Of a DNA stretch of 64,000 nucleotides, positions 47,201 to 58,387 are shown piece by piece; the stretch's first letter is position 1; the number at the start of each line of letters is the position of its first letter. The position numbers and the translations under genes were made by a program. Source of the stretch: Plantago elongata (Eukaryota; Streptophyta; Magnoliopsida; Lamiales; Plantaginaceae); NCBI GenBank assembly GCA_036897095.1, contig JAYMSP010000017.1:55828-119827 (forward strand). The letters run 5' to 3'. The notes under the pieces are model-generated. The model searched no databases. It saw nothing but the letters and a program-made list of their open reading frames with translations, and had not been told where the DNA came from.

Positions 47201-47713
47201 ACCCTGAGACTTGAAAAAGACAGCAAGGGCCCTGGCCTGCCTCTTGCCATTGGGGGTAAGAGCAGCATCCGGACACCTTCCAGCAATCAAATCAGGCCTC
47301 AAATTGATATGAGACTCGGCGTGATTGATGAGATAGACCTCAGTAGTAAGAGATGAGTAATCATCTGGTAGTAGTGATGAGGATGAGTCGTCGGAGAAGG
47401 TGCGTCGGTTGAATTGAGGGGGAGCGAGAACGTTGTAAGGGTCCCAGACTTTAATGGAGGGACCAAGGCGAGGAGTGCCGTAGGTGGAGAGCTGAGGTGA
47501 GAGTGGTGATGCGGATTGGTGGCAAGGGAGCATTTCTGGTTCCTGTTGGAGGATTTTTTTGAGCAGTGGATCCGATGATGATGACGAATTGAGAGTGGTG
47601 TTGTTTGGGGTTATCATTTCATGATGGTCGGATACTGATGAAGGTGAAGATGATTCGTCTTCTTCTTCTTCTTCTTCAGATGGAACTTGGGTTGCAGATT
47701 GAGAAGCGCCCAT
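44233..47713 (-). CDS. Histidine phosphatase (phosphoglycerate-mutase-like) family protein
   Basis: Two exons on the minus strand, 47713-47132 and 44943-44233, joined in phase 0 to give 430 residues. The core starts about residue 110 with VYLINHAESHINLRP, which aligns with the family's RHG(E) catalytic motif but has Asn in place of Arg. Then come CPDAALTPNGKRQA, LYSSPLDRARATA, EMSQGHWEG and, near the end, FSHAVPIKCLL, equivalent to the second catalytic histidine. The N-terminal 90 residues are acidic and Ser-rich. The start at 47713 is preferred because the longer frame opens with TTG and reads through a GAA repeat. It gives MGASQS, a good N-myristoylation signal, suggesting membrane attachment. 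A 2.2-kb intron separates the exons. Substrate not predictable. Confidence 0.85.
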
Positions 47714-48786
47714 TGGAACTACTTCTTCTTCTTCTTCTTCGTATCTTTCTTTTCTTGCAAATGGCAGCAGCAGCAAGTGGATCTATAAATTTTCTTTGAA
47801 TTGAATTGAGGTTCGTTTGGATTTTGGATCTGAGTTTTTTGTTTTGTTTTTCTTCCAACAAAGATTTTATTTCATCATGGTGCTGCTGGCCTGGCCTGGC
47901 CTGGCCTGCCCTGCCTGGGTTATTATTATTTATCTATCTATATATATATTAGAATTTGTGTATCACGCTACACGTATGTTATGTTATATGAACACGTATT
48001 ATTTATTTTGTAAATGATGAATAAAATACGTAATTTAATAAAATATACAATTGAATATGAAATAAGATGCAATTGAATTTTAGAATTGATATATTATATA
48101 CCCTGAGCTTTTATTGGTGGAATGTATTATGACGAGTAAGGTTGTACGTTTTATTAATGCTTGAATTTGCATGCATAGAGTATAATGATGCATTGGCCTA
48201 ATTCGATTTATTTGTTGAGGCTCCTAATGAACTCGTTGTATGGATTACACCTCAATATGATCATTGTTTTCTATATATCATCTTTATTTAGCCATTCACA
48301 CGAACTTCTCCATCATGTTATCCACCTCTTCTTCATCCCATATAAGTATAATAGTGGACGTCTTAGCATGTACTTATCAAGATTCTTCTTCTTTAGTGGT
48401 TTCACTTGCTACTTGGTGGTAGTTCAACTCACGATTGACAACACCCATTCTCCTTAAAGGTGCAGTAGACAAGAGAGGGGCGACATATGGAAGCTACCAG
48501 TTACATTTGACCTAAAAAATTTAGAAAAAAGAAACAGTGTCGCCAATTTATGCTTATTTGGTCTACTACAATTTTTAACATTTTCAAATGAACTCAAAAT
48601 TAACACTCATAAAAATAATAGCAAAGCGGTTATCGTAGTACAACAAATACTAAACCACTTGTTGTTCTCTTGATAAATTAATTAGGCTACTTCTAAGAAG
48701 TAGATTTAGAAGACAATTTGTAAACATATAGTAGTGGAAATTTGTGACACTTAATTAAAAAGCTCTCACACATATTATAATAATTA

Positions 48787-49035
48787 CTCCCTCCGTTCTG
48801 CAGAACTTCATACATTTGCTTTTTTGTCCGTCTCACAAAATTTCATACATTTTTAAAAAAGGAAGTTACTCCACCATTAACAAGTAATAAACAAACTCTC
48901 TTTTACACATAAATTACACATTTTGACACTAAAAGTACATATTTCTCTAGCTTCTTCATTTTTTATCATTACATTAACTTTTTTCATAAAACTACACACC
49001 AACTCTAACATATGAAGTTCTCATGTTGGAGGGAG
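48787..49035. mobile_element. Stowaway-like MITE, third subfamily
   Basis: Left end CTCCCTCCGTTCTGCAGAAC then TTCATACATTTG, right end TATGAAGTTCTCATGTTGG then AGGGAG, with TA on both sides. Length 249 bp. Confidence 0.85.
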
Positions 49036-49199
49036 TACAATACAAAAGTAAAATACTAGGTCATGCAATTCCACAACACAAGAGAATCAATATACTTTCA
49101 TGAAGTGTGCGACATACCTAGTGGTACACTAGTCACAATTCATCACCCTATACCATTCATATACATGTTACGTTACGTAGATGCAATGAGCCTGTCAGG

Positions 49200-49980
49200 A
49201 GCTATGTATAAACAAATATAATAGAATTAAGGATTACAATGAAGCGTATCACACTGATACACCAAGGTTCAGTATGAATAAGTATTGAATTACTATTAAC
49301 GTTTGCTAGATAATGAACTCTATAGCATGACTCAATACATGGATACGTTTGCTACAAGAGTTCACCTGAAAGTACTTGATGCAGTAATTGAAATATAGAG
49401 ATTGCATCTCTAAATGCTTTTACAATGCTTGAAGTGTTTGAATGCTTGAAATATAAAAAAGATGATACAAGAGGTCCTATTTATAGACCTAGAAAGAAGA
49501 AATTCATAATGATGAAAAAAGTTGCCAGAAATCATGGTTAATTATATCAAAGAGGGCGGTGAGGGGCTTTTAGACCTCCTTCTCACCACGATCTAGACTC
49601 ACTGCCAACCATCCATTAATGTTGGACAGCAATGAGCCCGTTTGGATGAGGGGCTCACCGCGATGAGCCTTGTGTCCGATCCCTCCTTCATTTTTTTCAT
49701 TTTCTCCACTTTCTCTCATTTTCCCAACTTTCATGTTACCTTACTTGGAGTAGTGGCCCACCATGTTAGCCTTGTGGTGCTTCTATAAGGTCTTGAAGTC
49801 TTTTGCACTTTGGTCCTTCATGTCCTTGTCAATTATGCTAAGACACAAAAAAATAGTACAAACAGATAAAAAAAACTCAAACACACGAAACAAAAAACAC
49901 TAAATAAAGGCTAAAGAATGTAACAAAATACGGTAAAAAGCACTTAATGAATCGATAAAATTTCGTCTCATCAGTCTACA
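49200..49980 (-). mobile_element. Probable LTR-retrotransposon LTR fragment
   Basis: On the minus strand it starts near TGATGAGACGAAATTTTATC (plus-strand end 49974) and carries GGTCTATAAATAGGAC near 49480, an LTR-type TATA box, followed by CA-rich sequence. No target duplication was found and the distal end is undefined. Confidence 0.35.
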
Positions 49981-50415
49981 CACCCATTTCAAGATGGACT
50001 TACAGTTTAACGTGATGGTATAAATTGGGCATTTTGCATTGGGTAAATTACATAAACACCCTCTGAATTATTACCCCTTGCATTTGTCTCCCTTACATAA
50101 ACCATCCCGGACCGATTAGTCACACCTCCCCCCCTCCCCGGATTTAATGCTGACTGTTTGTCAACACCGCCTGCTGACGTTATTATTTCGAACCGACAAG
50201 AACTTTAACTATTATTTGAACCGATGAAAATGGGATTTTTCCTTTATAATAATGGAGTATAGTAGCAGCCCATGTAATATTGGGCCGAGAGAGAAGTACG
50301 CCATGCGTATTTAGACCATAAGTAGTACACTACTAGGGTTGGTTAGGTTTTAATCAGTTCATCTCATCTCAACACACAGCCTGCCTCTCTTTCCAGAGCG
50401 AGCAAGCAATCAAGA

Positions 50416-50985
50416 ATGGCGTGCACGATTGATTTTCGCAATTTGGACGAGGGTTTGGGTGGCAAGACACTGAAGCGCAAGCGAGCTGAAGAAGAGGCCG
50501 AGAAGCTTCAATCACTCTATCCAATTGATGAATCATCCATGGATGTGGACACCAATTCATCATCGAAGCGTTTTGCAGTGGCATCAGCTTCCGATCCGAA
50601 CAAACCGGTGTACGGAGCCCCAACGTACGACGGAGTAATAGCCGGAAAGGCTTCAGGGAGAAAATGGAAGGATGTACGGACACGTCGATCTTCTACTATC
50701 CACGTGAGCAAGAAGGGTACGACGGCTGAGCAGAGGAGCAAGGACAAGGAGATTAAGAAGGCGTATCGTGAGAGGATGAATGAGCTCAAGGAGGAGATTA
50801 GGTCTCATAAGGTTGAGAAGAGGAAGCACAAAGAGGAGAGGGAGAAGAGGAAGCAGGAGAATATTCTCAAGACTGGTAGTAGGTTGCAGAAGATTACCAA
50901 TCCCAAAACTTTGAAGAAGCTTTCCAAATCCGCTAAGCGTAAGCTCATTAAGGTTGTTCCTAACAAGACAGTAGCTACCAAGTAA
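50416..50985 (+). CDS. CGR1/CCDC86-type ribosome biogenesis protein
   Basis: Intronless gene of 189 residues. The C-terminal half is the Cgr1 domain: ASGRKWKDVRTRRSSTIH, then a long Lys/Arg/Glu-rich coiled coil (about residues 115-155) and LKKLSKSAKRKLIKV. Yeast Cgr1 acts in the nucleolus in 60S rRNA processing, and nuclear localisation is expected from the many basic clusters. The N-terminus has KRKRAEEEAE and an acidic serine patch. The ATG at 50416 lies in a CAAGAATGGC context shortly after a pyrimidine-rich leader and is the first in frame. Confidence 0.9.
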   Translation: MACTIDFRNLDEGLGGKTLKRKRAEEEAEKLQSLYPIDESSMDVDTNSSSKRFAVASASDPNKPVYGAPTYDGVIAGKASGRKWKDVRTRRSSTIHVSKKGTTAEQRSKDKEIKKAYRERMNELKEEIRSHKVEKRKHKEEREKRKQENILKTGSRLQKITNPKTLKKLSKSAKRKLIKVVPNKTVATK

Positions 50986-51279
50986 CTCACCGATTCCATT
51001 CATTTACGCAATTGTCTTTTCCTTTTATGTTAAGCTATGCTATGTTGGATTGAAATTGGATCTAATCTCCACTCGTGAATCGTGATGATGATGATTATAC
51101 CAGACAAGTTTACTACACTAGTAGTAGTAGTAGTATTTAATGTACTCATTGACGAGAAATATGAAGTTTATTCTTCTTGTAGCCATATGTTCTCTGCCTT
51201 ATCATTTCGAATTATAGTATATGCTAGTACTTGGTACCAAATATAAGGAATCGTCAAATGTGAAATGTTATAATCATTT

Positions 51280-52040
51280 TTTTTGTGCTTAATTTACCTG
51301 GGCTGCTGCAAAATCAGTACATGATGATTCTGCATTCCTCCCTCGCTAGTAGATACTCATAGTACTAATCTCTGTATTGAAGTGAAGACATTGTTGTGGT
51401 TTGTGCAATGCTCTTCTGTTCTTGTATTGATGGTTAATCTGTAATCTTAATTTCTGCAAATGGTGAGAAAGTACTTGCTATTCTTGTTTGTGTTGCATTA
51501 TGAGTGAAATATTTCAAACAAGATGTAAGTTTTAGCTCTTAAACAGTATGTGGTGCTTTCATTACGCTAAAGACCTTAATTTGTACTAATTGTTACCTCC
51601 TATAGTTGAGGTGACTAGCTTGGTTACATACAGTGTTATGTGGAGCCAAATTTACTACCATACCCATATGCTCTGTTAGTTTGAATCAGTTTTGGTGCTT
51701 AATTCAATGGCGATTAGTTGTGGTGCTCCAAAATCAGTATCTGATGATTCTGCATTCTTCAGTGCTAGTAGATACACAGTACTAGTCTCTGTATTGAAGA
51801 CGTAGTTGTAGTTTGTGCAATGCTGTTCTGTTCTTGTATTGATGGTCAATCTGTAATCTTAATTTCTGCAATGGTCAGAAAGTACTAGCTATTCTTGTTT
51901 GTTTTGCATTATGAGTGAAATATCCCAAACAAGATGGAAGTTTTAGCTCTTACACAGTATGTGGTGTTCATTATCTCACTAAAGACCTTAATTTGTAGTA
52001 GTGTTAGGCCTATAGTTGACGTGACTAGCTTGGCAACATA
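51280..52040. repeat. Two-copy direct repeat of about 350 bp
   Basis: Copy one (about 51280-51635) and copy two (about 51690-52040) share long blocks such as GATGATTCTGCATTC, TGTTCTTGTATTGATGG, CTGTAATCTTAATTTCTGCA, GCATTATGAGTGAAATAT and AAAGACCTTAATTTGTA in the same order. Offset between copies is about 410-420 bp. Differences are substitutions and small indels, and no ORF is conserved. Confidence 0.9.
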
Positions 52041-52316
52041 GTGATTGTTTGGTATAGAATCCGTTTGGATAGTGGAGAATTGTTGAATAGTAACTAAATT
52101 GTAGTTGAGTTAAATTTAGTGTTTAGTATAGAATTGTAAATGTAAAGGGTACTGTAGGTTGGAAATTGAGTTAGAATTGAATTGTAATTGAATTTAATGA
52201 GAATTGAGTTGTAATTGAATCCTTAAAAATGAATAAATACGCAATTCAAATTGCATTTCAAATACAAATAGGACTATCTCAATTGCGATTGAACTGCGAT
52301 TCTAAACCAACAAGCA
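52041..52316. mobile_element. Inverted-repeat MITE-like element next to the duplication
   Basis: Left end GTGATTGTTTGGTATAGAATC and right end GATTCTAAACCAACAAGCAC are imperfect inverted complements, about 20 bp each. The 276-bp interior is AT-rich with the repeated word GAATTGTAATTGAAT. A related end (TACCAAATAGTCAC) occurs near 63325. The target duplication is unclear (ATA at most). Confidence 0.6.
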
Positions 52317-52541
52317 CATAGTTATGTGCCTCTGGTAAAATGGCTTATGTGATGCAACATATATGCCAACATCTGATCGATTAGATATTTGTGGCAAGTC
52401 TTACAAGATGCTACTTTTTATGTACTGAATTTGGTTACATTGGATTTACATTGAGAAACAGCTTTGCGATAGCTATATGCAAAGGGTATATGATTAACGT
52501 AGCCAATTATACATTATCCCGTTTCCAGCAAGATCTGATGT

Positions 52542-53087
52542 TCACATACTTGAACAAATACCCATCTGGTACGGTGCCTCACAGAATTCTCCTCCAAGAA
52601 GATCACAGGCTTCGCCAAGAAGCACACTGCAATGACAAATAACTTAATTAAGATTTAGTGTTAGCAATAACAACAATGCATTTCACCTAAAGAATACTCA
52701 CGTTCTAGCATCAGTATAATCAAGGTACTCCCTCTCAACTGGCTCAAACCCGATCCTTGGCATAGCAGCTTGTGGTTTTAGTTTCACTTCTGGGTATATG
52801 TCTGCCTGACAAGCATCTCCACCAATAAGCTCACAAGCTTCCGCTGGGAAAACACTATGAACACAAGGTACAAAGATTAGACATTTTCATTGCAATCCTG
52901 AAAAGAACAAGAGTAGTCTTGATCTTGTTTCCTTCACTTACGAGGTATTGGAGTTGTAGTTTACTGCTAGGGCATTTGTTTTTATTGATGCGGAACGAGT
53001 AGTTGGACCAGTTTGAAGCTTTTGCGTGAAGCTTGTAGGAGGCACAGTGCGGAGAATCGGAGGTGATATGGTTAAAGCTGCCTGCAT
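52542..53087 (-). CDS. LIR1: Light-regulated chloroplast protein LIR1
   Basis: Small chloroplast protein that in other plants helps anchor ferredoxin-NADP reductase to thylakoids through TROL/TIC62. Three exons on the minus strand: 53087-52942, 52854-52702 and 52626-52542, giving 127 residues (rice LIR1 is 128). Residues 1-45 look like a transit peptide (Ser/Thr-rich, few acids, MQAALTISPPILRTVPP). Two family repeats follow: VFPAEACELIGGDACQAD and VLLGEACDLLGGEFCEAP, with LKPQ and EREYLDY between. In the second repeat the usual FP before the Glu-Ala-Cys is LL here. Each exon is under 155 nt, so ORF scanning misses the gene. The start is the ATG at 53087; an upstream in-frame codon would need 13 more residues that do not look like a transit peptide. 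Confidence 0.9.
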
Positions 53088-53751
53088 ATTTGATATGTTT
53101 ACCTGTGTGGAACTGTCACATAGCATCTCAATTTATAGCCCAATTGGCAAACTGGAGCGGCTTAGATATTTATCAAGTGGATAAGAAAGTTACTCCTTCA
53201 CGAGATTATTCACGTCTTCCGTTAACACATTTTCTTGGAGATTTGTGTTGTGAAGACAATCATCACATGAAACCTGTATTTTCTTGAATTGTCTTATTGA
53301 ATCATGCAAGTCTTTTTCGGATAACCCCAGTCTGCCAGTCATGTATACTTACAAAATGTGACACTCAGACGTGGCGTTCCAATCTTGAAAGTATGTGTTA
53401 CGAGTTCTCTGTAATATGCACTAATAAGTAATAGCAGTACAAACTAGGGCATGATCACATCAAATGTTGTACTGCCAATTCTGCCATCTAATTCTGACAT
53501 GTAAAATCTTACAGTAGCTTCTTAGTAATGTACATATACATAAAAATAAAGAAGATCAACGGAAAACCATTTGTCTAGTTTGTCAGCCGGAATATGGTAT
53601 TAACTATTCCCAAGCTCCTGAATCTGGATGTAGCAGGTTAAGCTGTGAGCATATATATGTCAATGTCTCCAGCATAAAGTTTCATAACCGTAATCTTGGA
53701 CAATCAGGGCAGGTAAGATTCAGGTATTAGTCCAACTGGATCTGTACCACT
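53088..53751. other. Short intergenic region between LIR1 and the GT29 gene
   Basis: Both genes lie on the minus strand, so this holds the LIR1 promoter and the 3' UTR of the GT29 gene. No further structure seen. Confidence 0.45.
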
Positions 53752-56700
53752 TCACTCTCCAGATTTCAAGGAATGCCTCACACAAACTAAATCATCTAAT
53801 TTGTTACCATCAATTTTATATAAAGCGACACCTTCCATTTGAGTATAATGATCCTGTGCTGTTTTACTCAATTTCTTAAAAGGCATGGTCTCCCATTTGC
53901 TGTAATTTGAAGTCTTCCTGATATCAGACATGTCTGGGGATCCAGATACAGGTCCACTACCATAAGGACCGGAGTTCCCCCAAACTTTACAGTTACGGAA
54001 TTGTCCCGTATCACCATCTTCATTCTTTCTCAAATGGACAGCAGCTGCGTGAGCTCTTGTTATTGTTTCTCGATCTGGCACATCAGACCAGTCTTGCTTT
54101 CTTTCAGCTCTCATGGGAGAATGGATCCTAATAACCTGGTACGTTTATTTTCCACAATAAACACATTATTTTGCATATGCTATTTGGACAAAGGACATTC
54201 ACTTCAGAGAAAACAAAAGAGGTTATATATACTAACACCAAGGCATTCTAGAAGCTGATAGTATGCCCTTCCTTGAAGTGGATTGTGTCCCTTTCTTGGT
54301 GTTGAGAAGTACCGAGTCCTTTGCCATTGGAAAGGTACAAGAAATGAGTAAAGACTTTAAGGTAAAACAAGTCGAATAAGATTAGAATTTAAAAAATTTT
54401 TTTATCTAACCATTCCGTATATCCGGGATCAACAGTGAAACCATAGATGTCGACAACATCACACATAGAAAGTGCAAGTTCTATTGATTTCATTCCAGTC
54501 CCCTTGGCACCTCTTCGAAGTACAATACCTTGGAACAGATAAACTGGATTCGATATCCTCTGCATTGCAAAAATGAGGAGCAATAAGTGTTTTTGAAGAA
54601 ATTATACGTTCAACCCACCAAACACAAAATCACGTACTTGGTTTACAAATTTGTATTACTAATATTGCAAGAGTAAACAGTTTCCATATCATACAACCAG
54701 ATTTTTCATTTACTTACTTTTTGGCATCTCAACAAATAAACAGGCAAAGCGGATTCCAAATTTGCCAGTCACTGGTACAAATGATAGGACGGATAGGATT
54801 TACCTTTATCATCTCGTTGAAATCCCTGTGCGTAACACTTTTGATAATGAGCACTTCAGTATCTGCAGGAACATAAACTACTATGTCAAACAACAGGAGT
54901 AAAATTGACTTCATCTGTATTTTCAGATTTAAGGGAGCTTTTGTTATTGGCTTTTTTTGATTGTTTCTTGCTGTTATAACCATTTTGGAGGTAAACATAT
55001 GTAATACTAATTAACACTGGAATTAGCCCATGCTTGTAAATGCTCCACCTGGTTTAGCTAACATATGAAATGATGATCAGCCTTGTCATTTTCATAAAGT
55101 AAATCACTACTCTCTCAAACACTGGGACTCATTTGAACTTTTGGAGAGGCCATATAGCAAGAAACATATGGTCATGAGATAAGGTCGAAGGAATGATGAG
55201 TGCGCACCATATTGCCGCTAAAAACTAAAAAGTGATAAGACACTGTACCTGACCCTTTGAGGATAGGGATCATGTTACGAGCAGCACCCCGGACGACAAG
55301 GCGAAAATCTCTCTTAAGACCAACATACTTGGCATATTTCTACATATCATGAAGCAAAAACAGCACGCCAATTAAAATCCACATCCTGAAACCGAGATCG
55401 TAATAATAATATCATAACCAAATTTGAGATGAATAGCCAAGATGTCATATATGAACAAACAGTTTAATTAGATTATTAACCATCATTATTGTTTTTGATA
55501 ATTAGATTATTAAACGCCCTTAGCTATTCATGACAGCTCAGAATTAGTCAAAATCTGAACAATGAACATGCATAATCATGATGATTAAAGGCACTTTAGA
55601 CGTGTAAGTTACAAACATGCTCCTTAACAAACAACCAAATGGACATTATATATGCACAACAAAGAAGTGGAGATGGGCGATACAATCTAGTCAACCAGAA
55701 AAATGAACGAGGCACAAATGAGGAAATCAATAACAACTGTAACTAGCATCAAGACAGTAACCTCATTAACAGGTGCTTCGTTATCTCTTATAACAGCATC
55801 GTGGCTATCAATATCCTTGCCAAATTCTGTTTTTAAGAGATCTCCTGAATTTCCAACAACCGCGCAATTTTGAAACTGGCTAGGATGAAAAGGTGGCTTT
55901 GCTGGTAAAAGAACATTAAGATGCTCCTCGCAAAGACTCCTATTGAGGCACTTGTCTACTCCTCTGACAAGAAAAATTGAAACAGCAAGAAAAAAAAATT
56001 AAAAACAAGAATAAATTGGTAAGAAAGAAAAAGTGTGCAATTTAATTGCTTGCAGACATGAGATGAGGCATTGATCTCACAGCTGTGCTATTCTCTTTGG
56101 CGCATAGTCCAGCCACCCGTCTGGCCGTGCATCTAGATACTCTCTTGTCAATACTGTAGTCATATTCCGATACTGCATGCCACATAACTACAAATTAATC
56201 TATGGAAAAGGAGAAAAAAAAAAAAAAGTAACATGGCTGAAATTCTAATCAGATCAAACTTGAGCAGCAATGAAAAAAACCTGTTCCCACAACAGTAATG
56301 CTTCACAAACATCATACTTGTACTCCAAGGGCTCAAATACTTTGAACTGTGCATTATACTGCAACACAAACAGATGAATGATAGATCTGTAGAAAAGCAT
56401 TTTTATTGTTACGAGCAGGTTTGAGTTGGAAAAGAAACCGTACCCAGGTGCTGTTAGTTCCTTTAGGGAAGTTTAGAATTAAGTTACAATGGTCTATAAT
56501 GTGAGCAGTGAGCCCAAAACCTCTGTTTGCCTGAAATCCAGAGTAAAAGCCAGATGAATCCACAAATGCACTGAATGGTAATTAGTTTAGCTAACAAGCA
56601 CATGAGATGAGTCCTTAAGTTGAAGTGGGAAGTGAAGAATGAGTGGTTATGTAGTTAAAATAGATCTCCTAAGCAGATATGAATGAAGACTGCAAAGACA

Positions 56701-57101
56701 GATCTGAGATATATTAATGATTAGAGAAAGTAGAGTTGATCTGAAGGAGTTTGATTGTATTATACTAGTACATACTATAAAGAGAGAGGGAAGAATGAAA
56801 CTTACAACGCATTGCTGGACAGTGGACTGAAATTGGGATAATGTGTTGATATGAGGTGAATTAGTGTTTCTGATGAAGGAACGGTTGCCTGTAGAGAGAT
56901 TGATCGAATTTGTTCGTGAGAGTGAGCAGCATAAACACAAAACAACAACAACAACAACAACAACAACAAGAAGTGGTGAAGATTGATAGTGAGAGCTCGC
57001 TCACCGATGGCGAAAAGGAAGAGAGAGAAAATGGCAGCGGCGCAGAGAAGATGGAAGACGGAAGGTCTCCTGCTTGTGGAAGGCTTTCGCAGACCTCGCA
57101 T
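53752..57101 (-). CDS. MGP2: Sialyltransferase-like protein, GT29 family (MGP2 type)
   Basis: Plant Golgi glycosyltransferase homologue; the Arabidopsis relative (At1g08660) is needed for pollen tube function. Eleven exons on the minus strand: 57101-57005, 56888-56806, 56530-56444, 56358-56281, 56172-56081, 55963-55762, 55339-55249, 54862-54804, 54559-54411, 54318-54237 and 54135-53752, giving 467 residues. A signal-anchor sits near residues 14-32 ([19 protein letters not shown]). The L sialylmotif is [19 protein letters not shown] followed by [13 protein letters not shown]. The S region is [19 protein letters not shown], then [11 protein letters not shown]. The C-terminal exon repeats a related [11 protein letters not shown] phrase. 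Plants lack sialic acid at meaningful levels, so the real substrate is likely a related sugar (KDO has been proposed for this group). Confidence 0.9.
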
Positions 57102-58387
57102 CGTCTCGTCTCGTCTCGTCGTTAATGGAGATTGATAGATTGCTGAAGCTCACTTTTTACCCTCCAACAAGAAGCAGAACAGATTAATAATCACTTCACT
57201 TCTTAATGGATGCTCACATTTTGCAGCTCCCTCAGTTTTTTTTTAAAGGTTTTTATATAGTATTATAATCACAATTGATTTTGAAAAATCGAACACCTAA
57301 TCTCATAGTTACGAAATGTCTCAGTTCCCTCAATTTTTAATGAATGCTTATTTTTTAATTTCTCACTTGTATTTGTATTCACTATTCGATTATAACTTCA
57401 TTTTTCCTTTGAGACCGGTTGTTCATAAATTCAATTTTCCAAAGACGAGTAATGTAGTCGACCCTATTATGAAGGAAAAATTGAAATCGAGACTTTACTT
57501 TTAACTACTTTTACACCTGAGAGTTAAAGACAACATGATTCATGATGTTATAAATTCATTTCAATATAGTTGTATGAATAGAAATATTAAATCTTGTAAG
57601 AGGAAAATCATATAATAAATATCCAGTGAGTTTTTATATTTATCACGTAACTAAAAATACTTCATTAAGTTTGTATTACATTTACATAAAATTTAATTAT
57701 TATTTACATATTAAAATATTGAACAAGTCTTTCTAAAAAACTGTGTCTGGAGATATACATATATTGTTAAGAAAATCATCGATGTTATTAATCAAAATAT
57801 TGATGTTTTCAATATTAAAGTTTTAACTTAATCAACAACATAGATGTTTTAATTAATAATATAAATTATTTTATTAATAATATAAGTCGACTGTAAATAG
57901 AGACCGTCTCTTATGAGATTTTTTGTAAAATATTATATCAAATAATAATAAAAGTTTCCATGAATTATTATAGATGTCCAAAATACTTTTAAATTATTAA
58001 AAAATATACCTAAAACACATATGTCATTTTTTACGGCATGTGTGAATTACACGGCGCGAATGTGGATTAAAAAAAAGTGATTAATCCCCTGCTATGCTAT
58101 TAACAGTAGTAGTATATAGTACAATGGCTGTGTTTTTTACAGGCAGCAACAAGGAAGATTAATGTAGGAGTAGGTATGATGAACAAATTAAAAAATACTT
58201 CATCAAACAAAGAAAAAATAAATAACCCAACTGTAGTGTTGTTTATACAATTATCAAACAGCTGGAAAAGAAAAGTCATGTTCAGGTAAGTGTAGATTCC
58301 AGAAAATATCACACGCACAAGCATAATTACGATATCTTCTTTCTTAATTTCCTTCTAACAACATGGGTATGATGACGAACCCTTCCT
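57102..58387. other. Intergenic region
   Basis: The first 80 bases contain a TCTCG repeat (57099-57120) in the leader of the GT29 gene. The rest is AT-rich up to the 3' end of the kinase gene. No gene or repeat recognised. Confidence 0.5.

Larger units (their letters stand above)
47714..50415. other. Intergenic region, repeat-containing
   Basis: Begins with the leader of the PGM-like gene on the minus strand, including a GAA/TTC repeat near 47726-47746 and CTGGC repeats near 47886-47910. It holds a MITE at 48787, an LTR-like stretch at about 49200-49980 and a dispersed plant repeat near 50035-50200. No gene recognised before 50416. Confidence 0.5.
50986..52541. other. 3' region of the CGR1 gene with tandem duplication and MITE
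   Basis: Non-coding. The CGR1 3' UTR extends to perhaps 51250. The remainder is mostly a two-copy repeat (51280 and 51690) followed by an inverted-repeat element at 52041, and then the 3' UTR of LIR1 on the minus strand. Confidence 0.5.

Noticed and set aside
47714-47776. Longer N-terminus for the histidine phosphatase
   Set aside because: It would start with TTG and read through a GAA microsatellite; ATG at 47713 gives a good myristoylation site.
49200-49980. Complete solo LTR
   Set aside because: An LTR-type TATA box and one plausible end exist, but no matching target duplication was found, so it is kept only as a low-confidence fragment.
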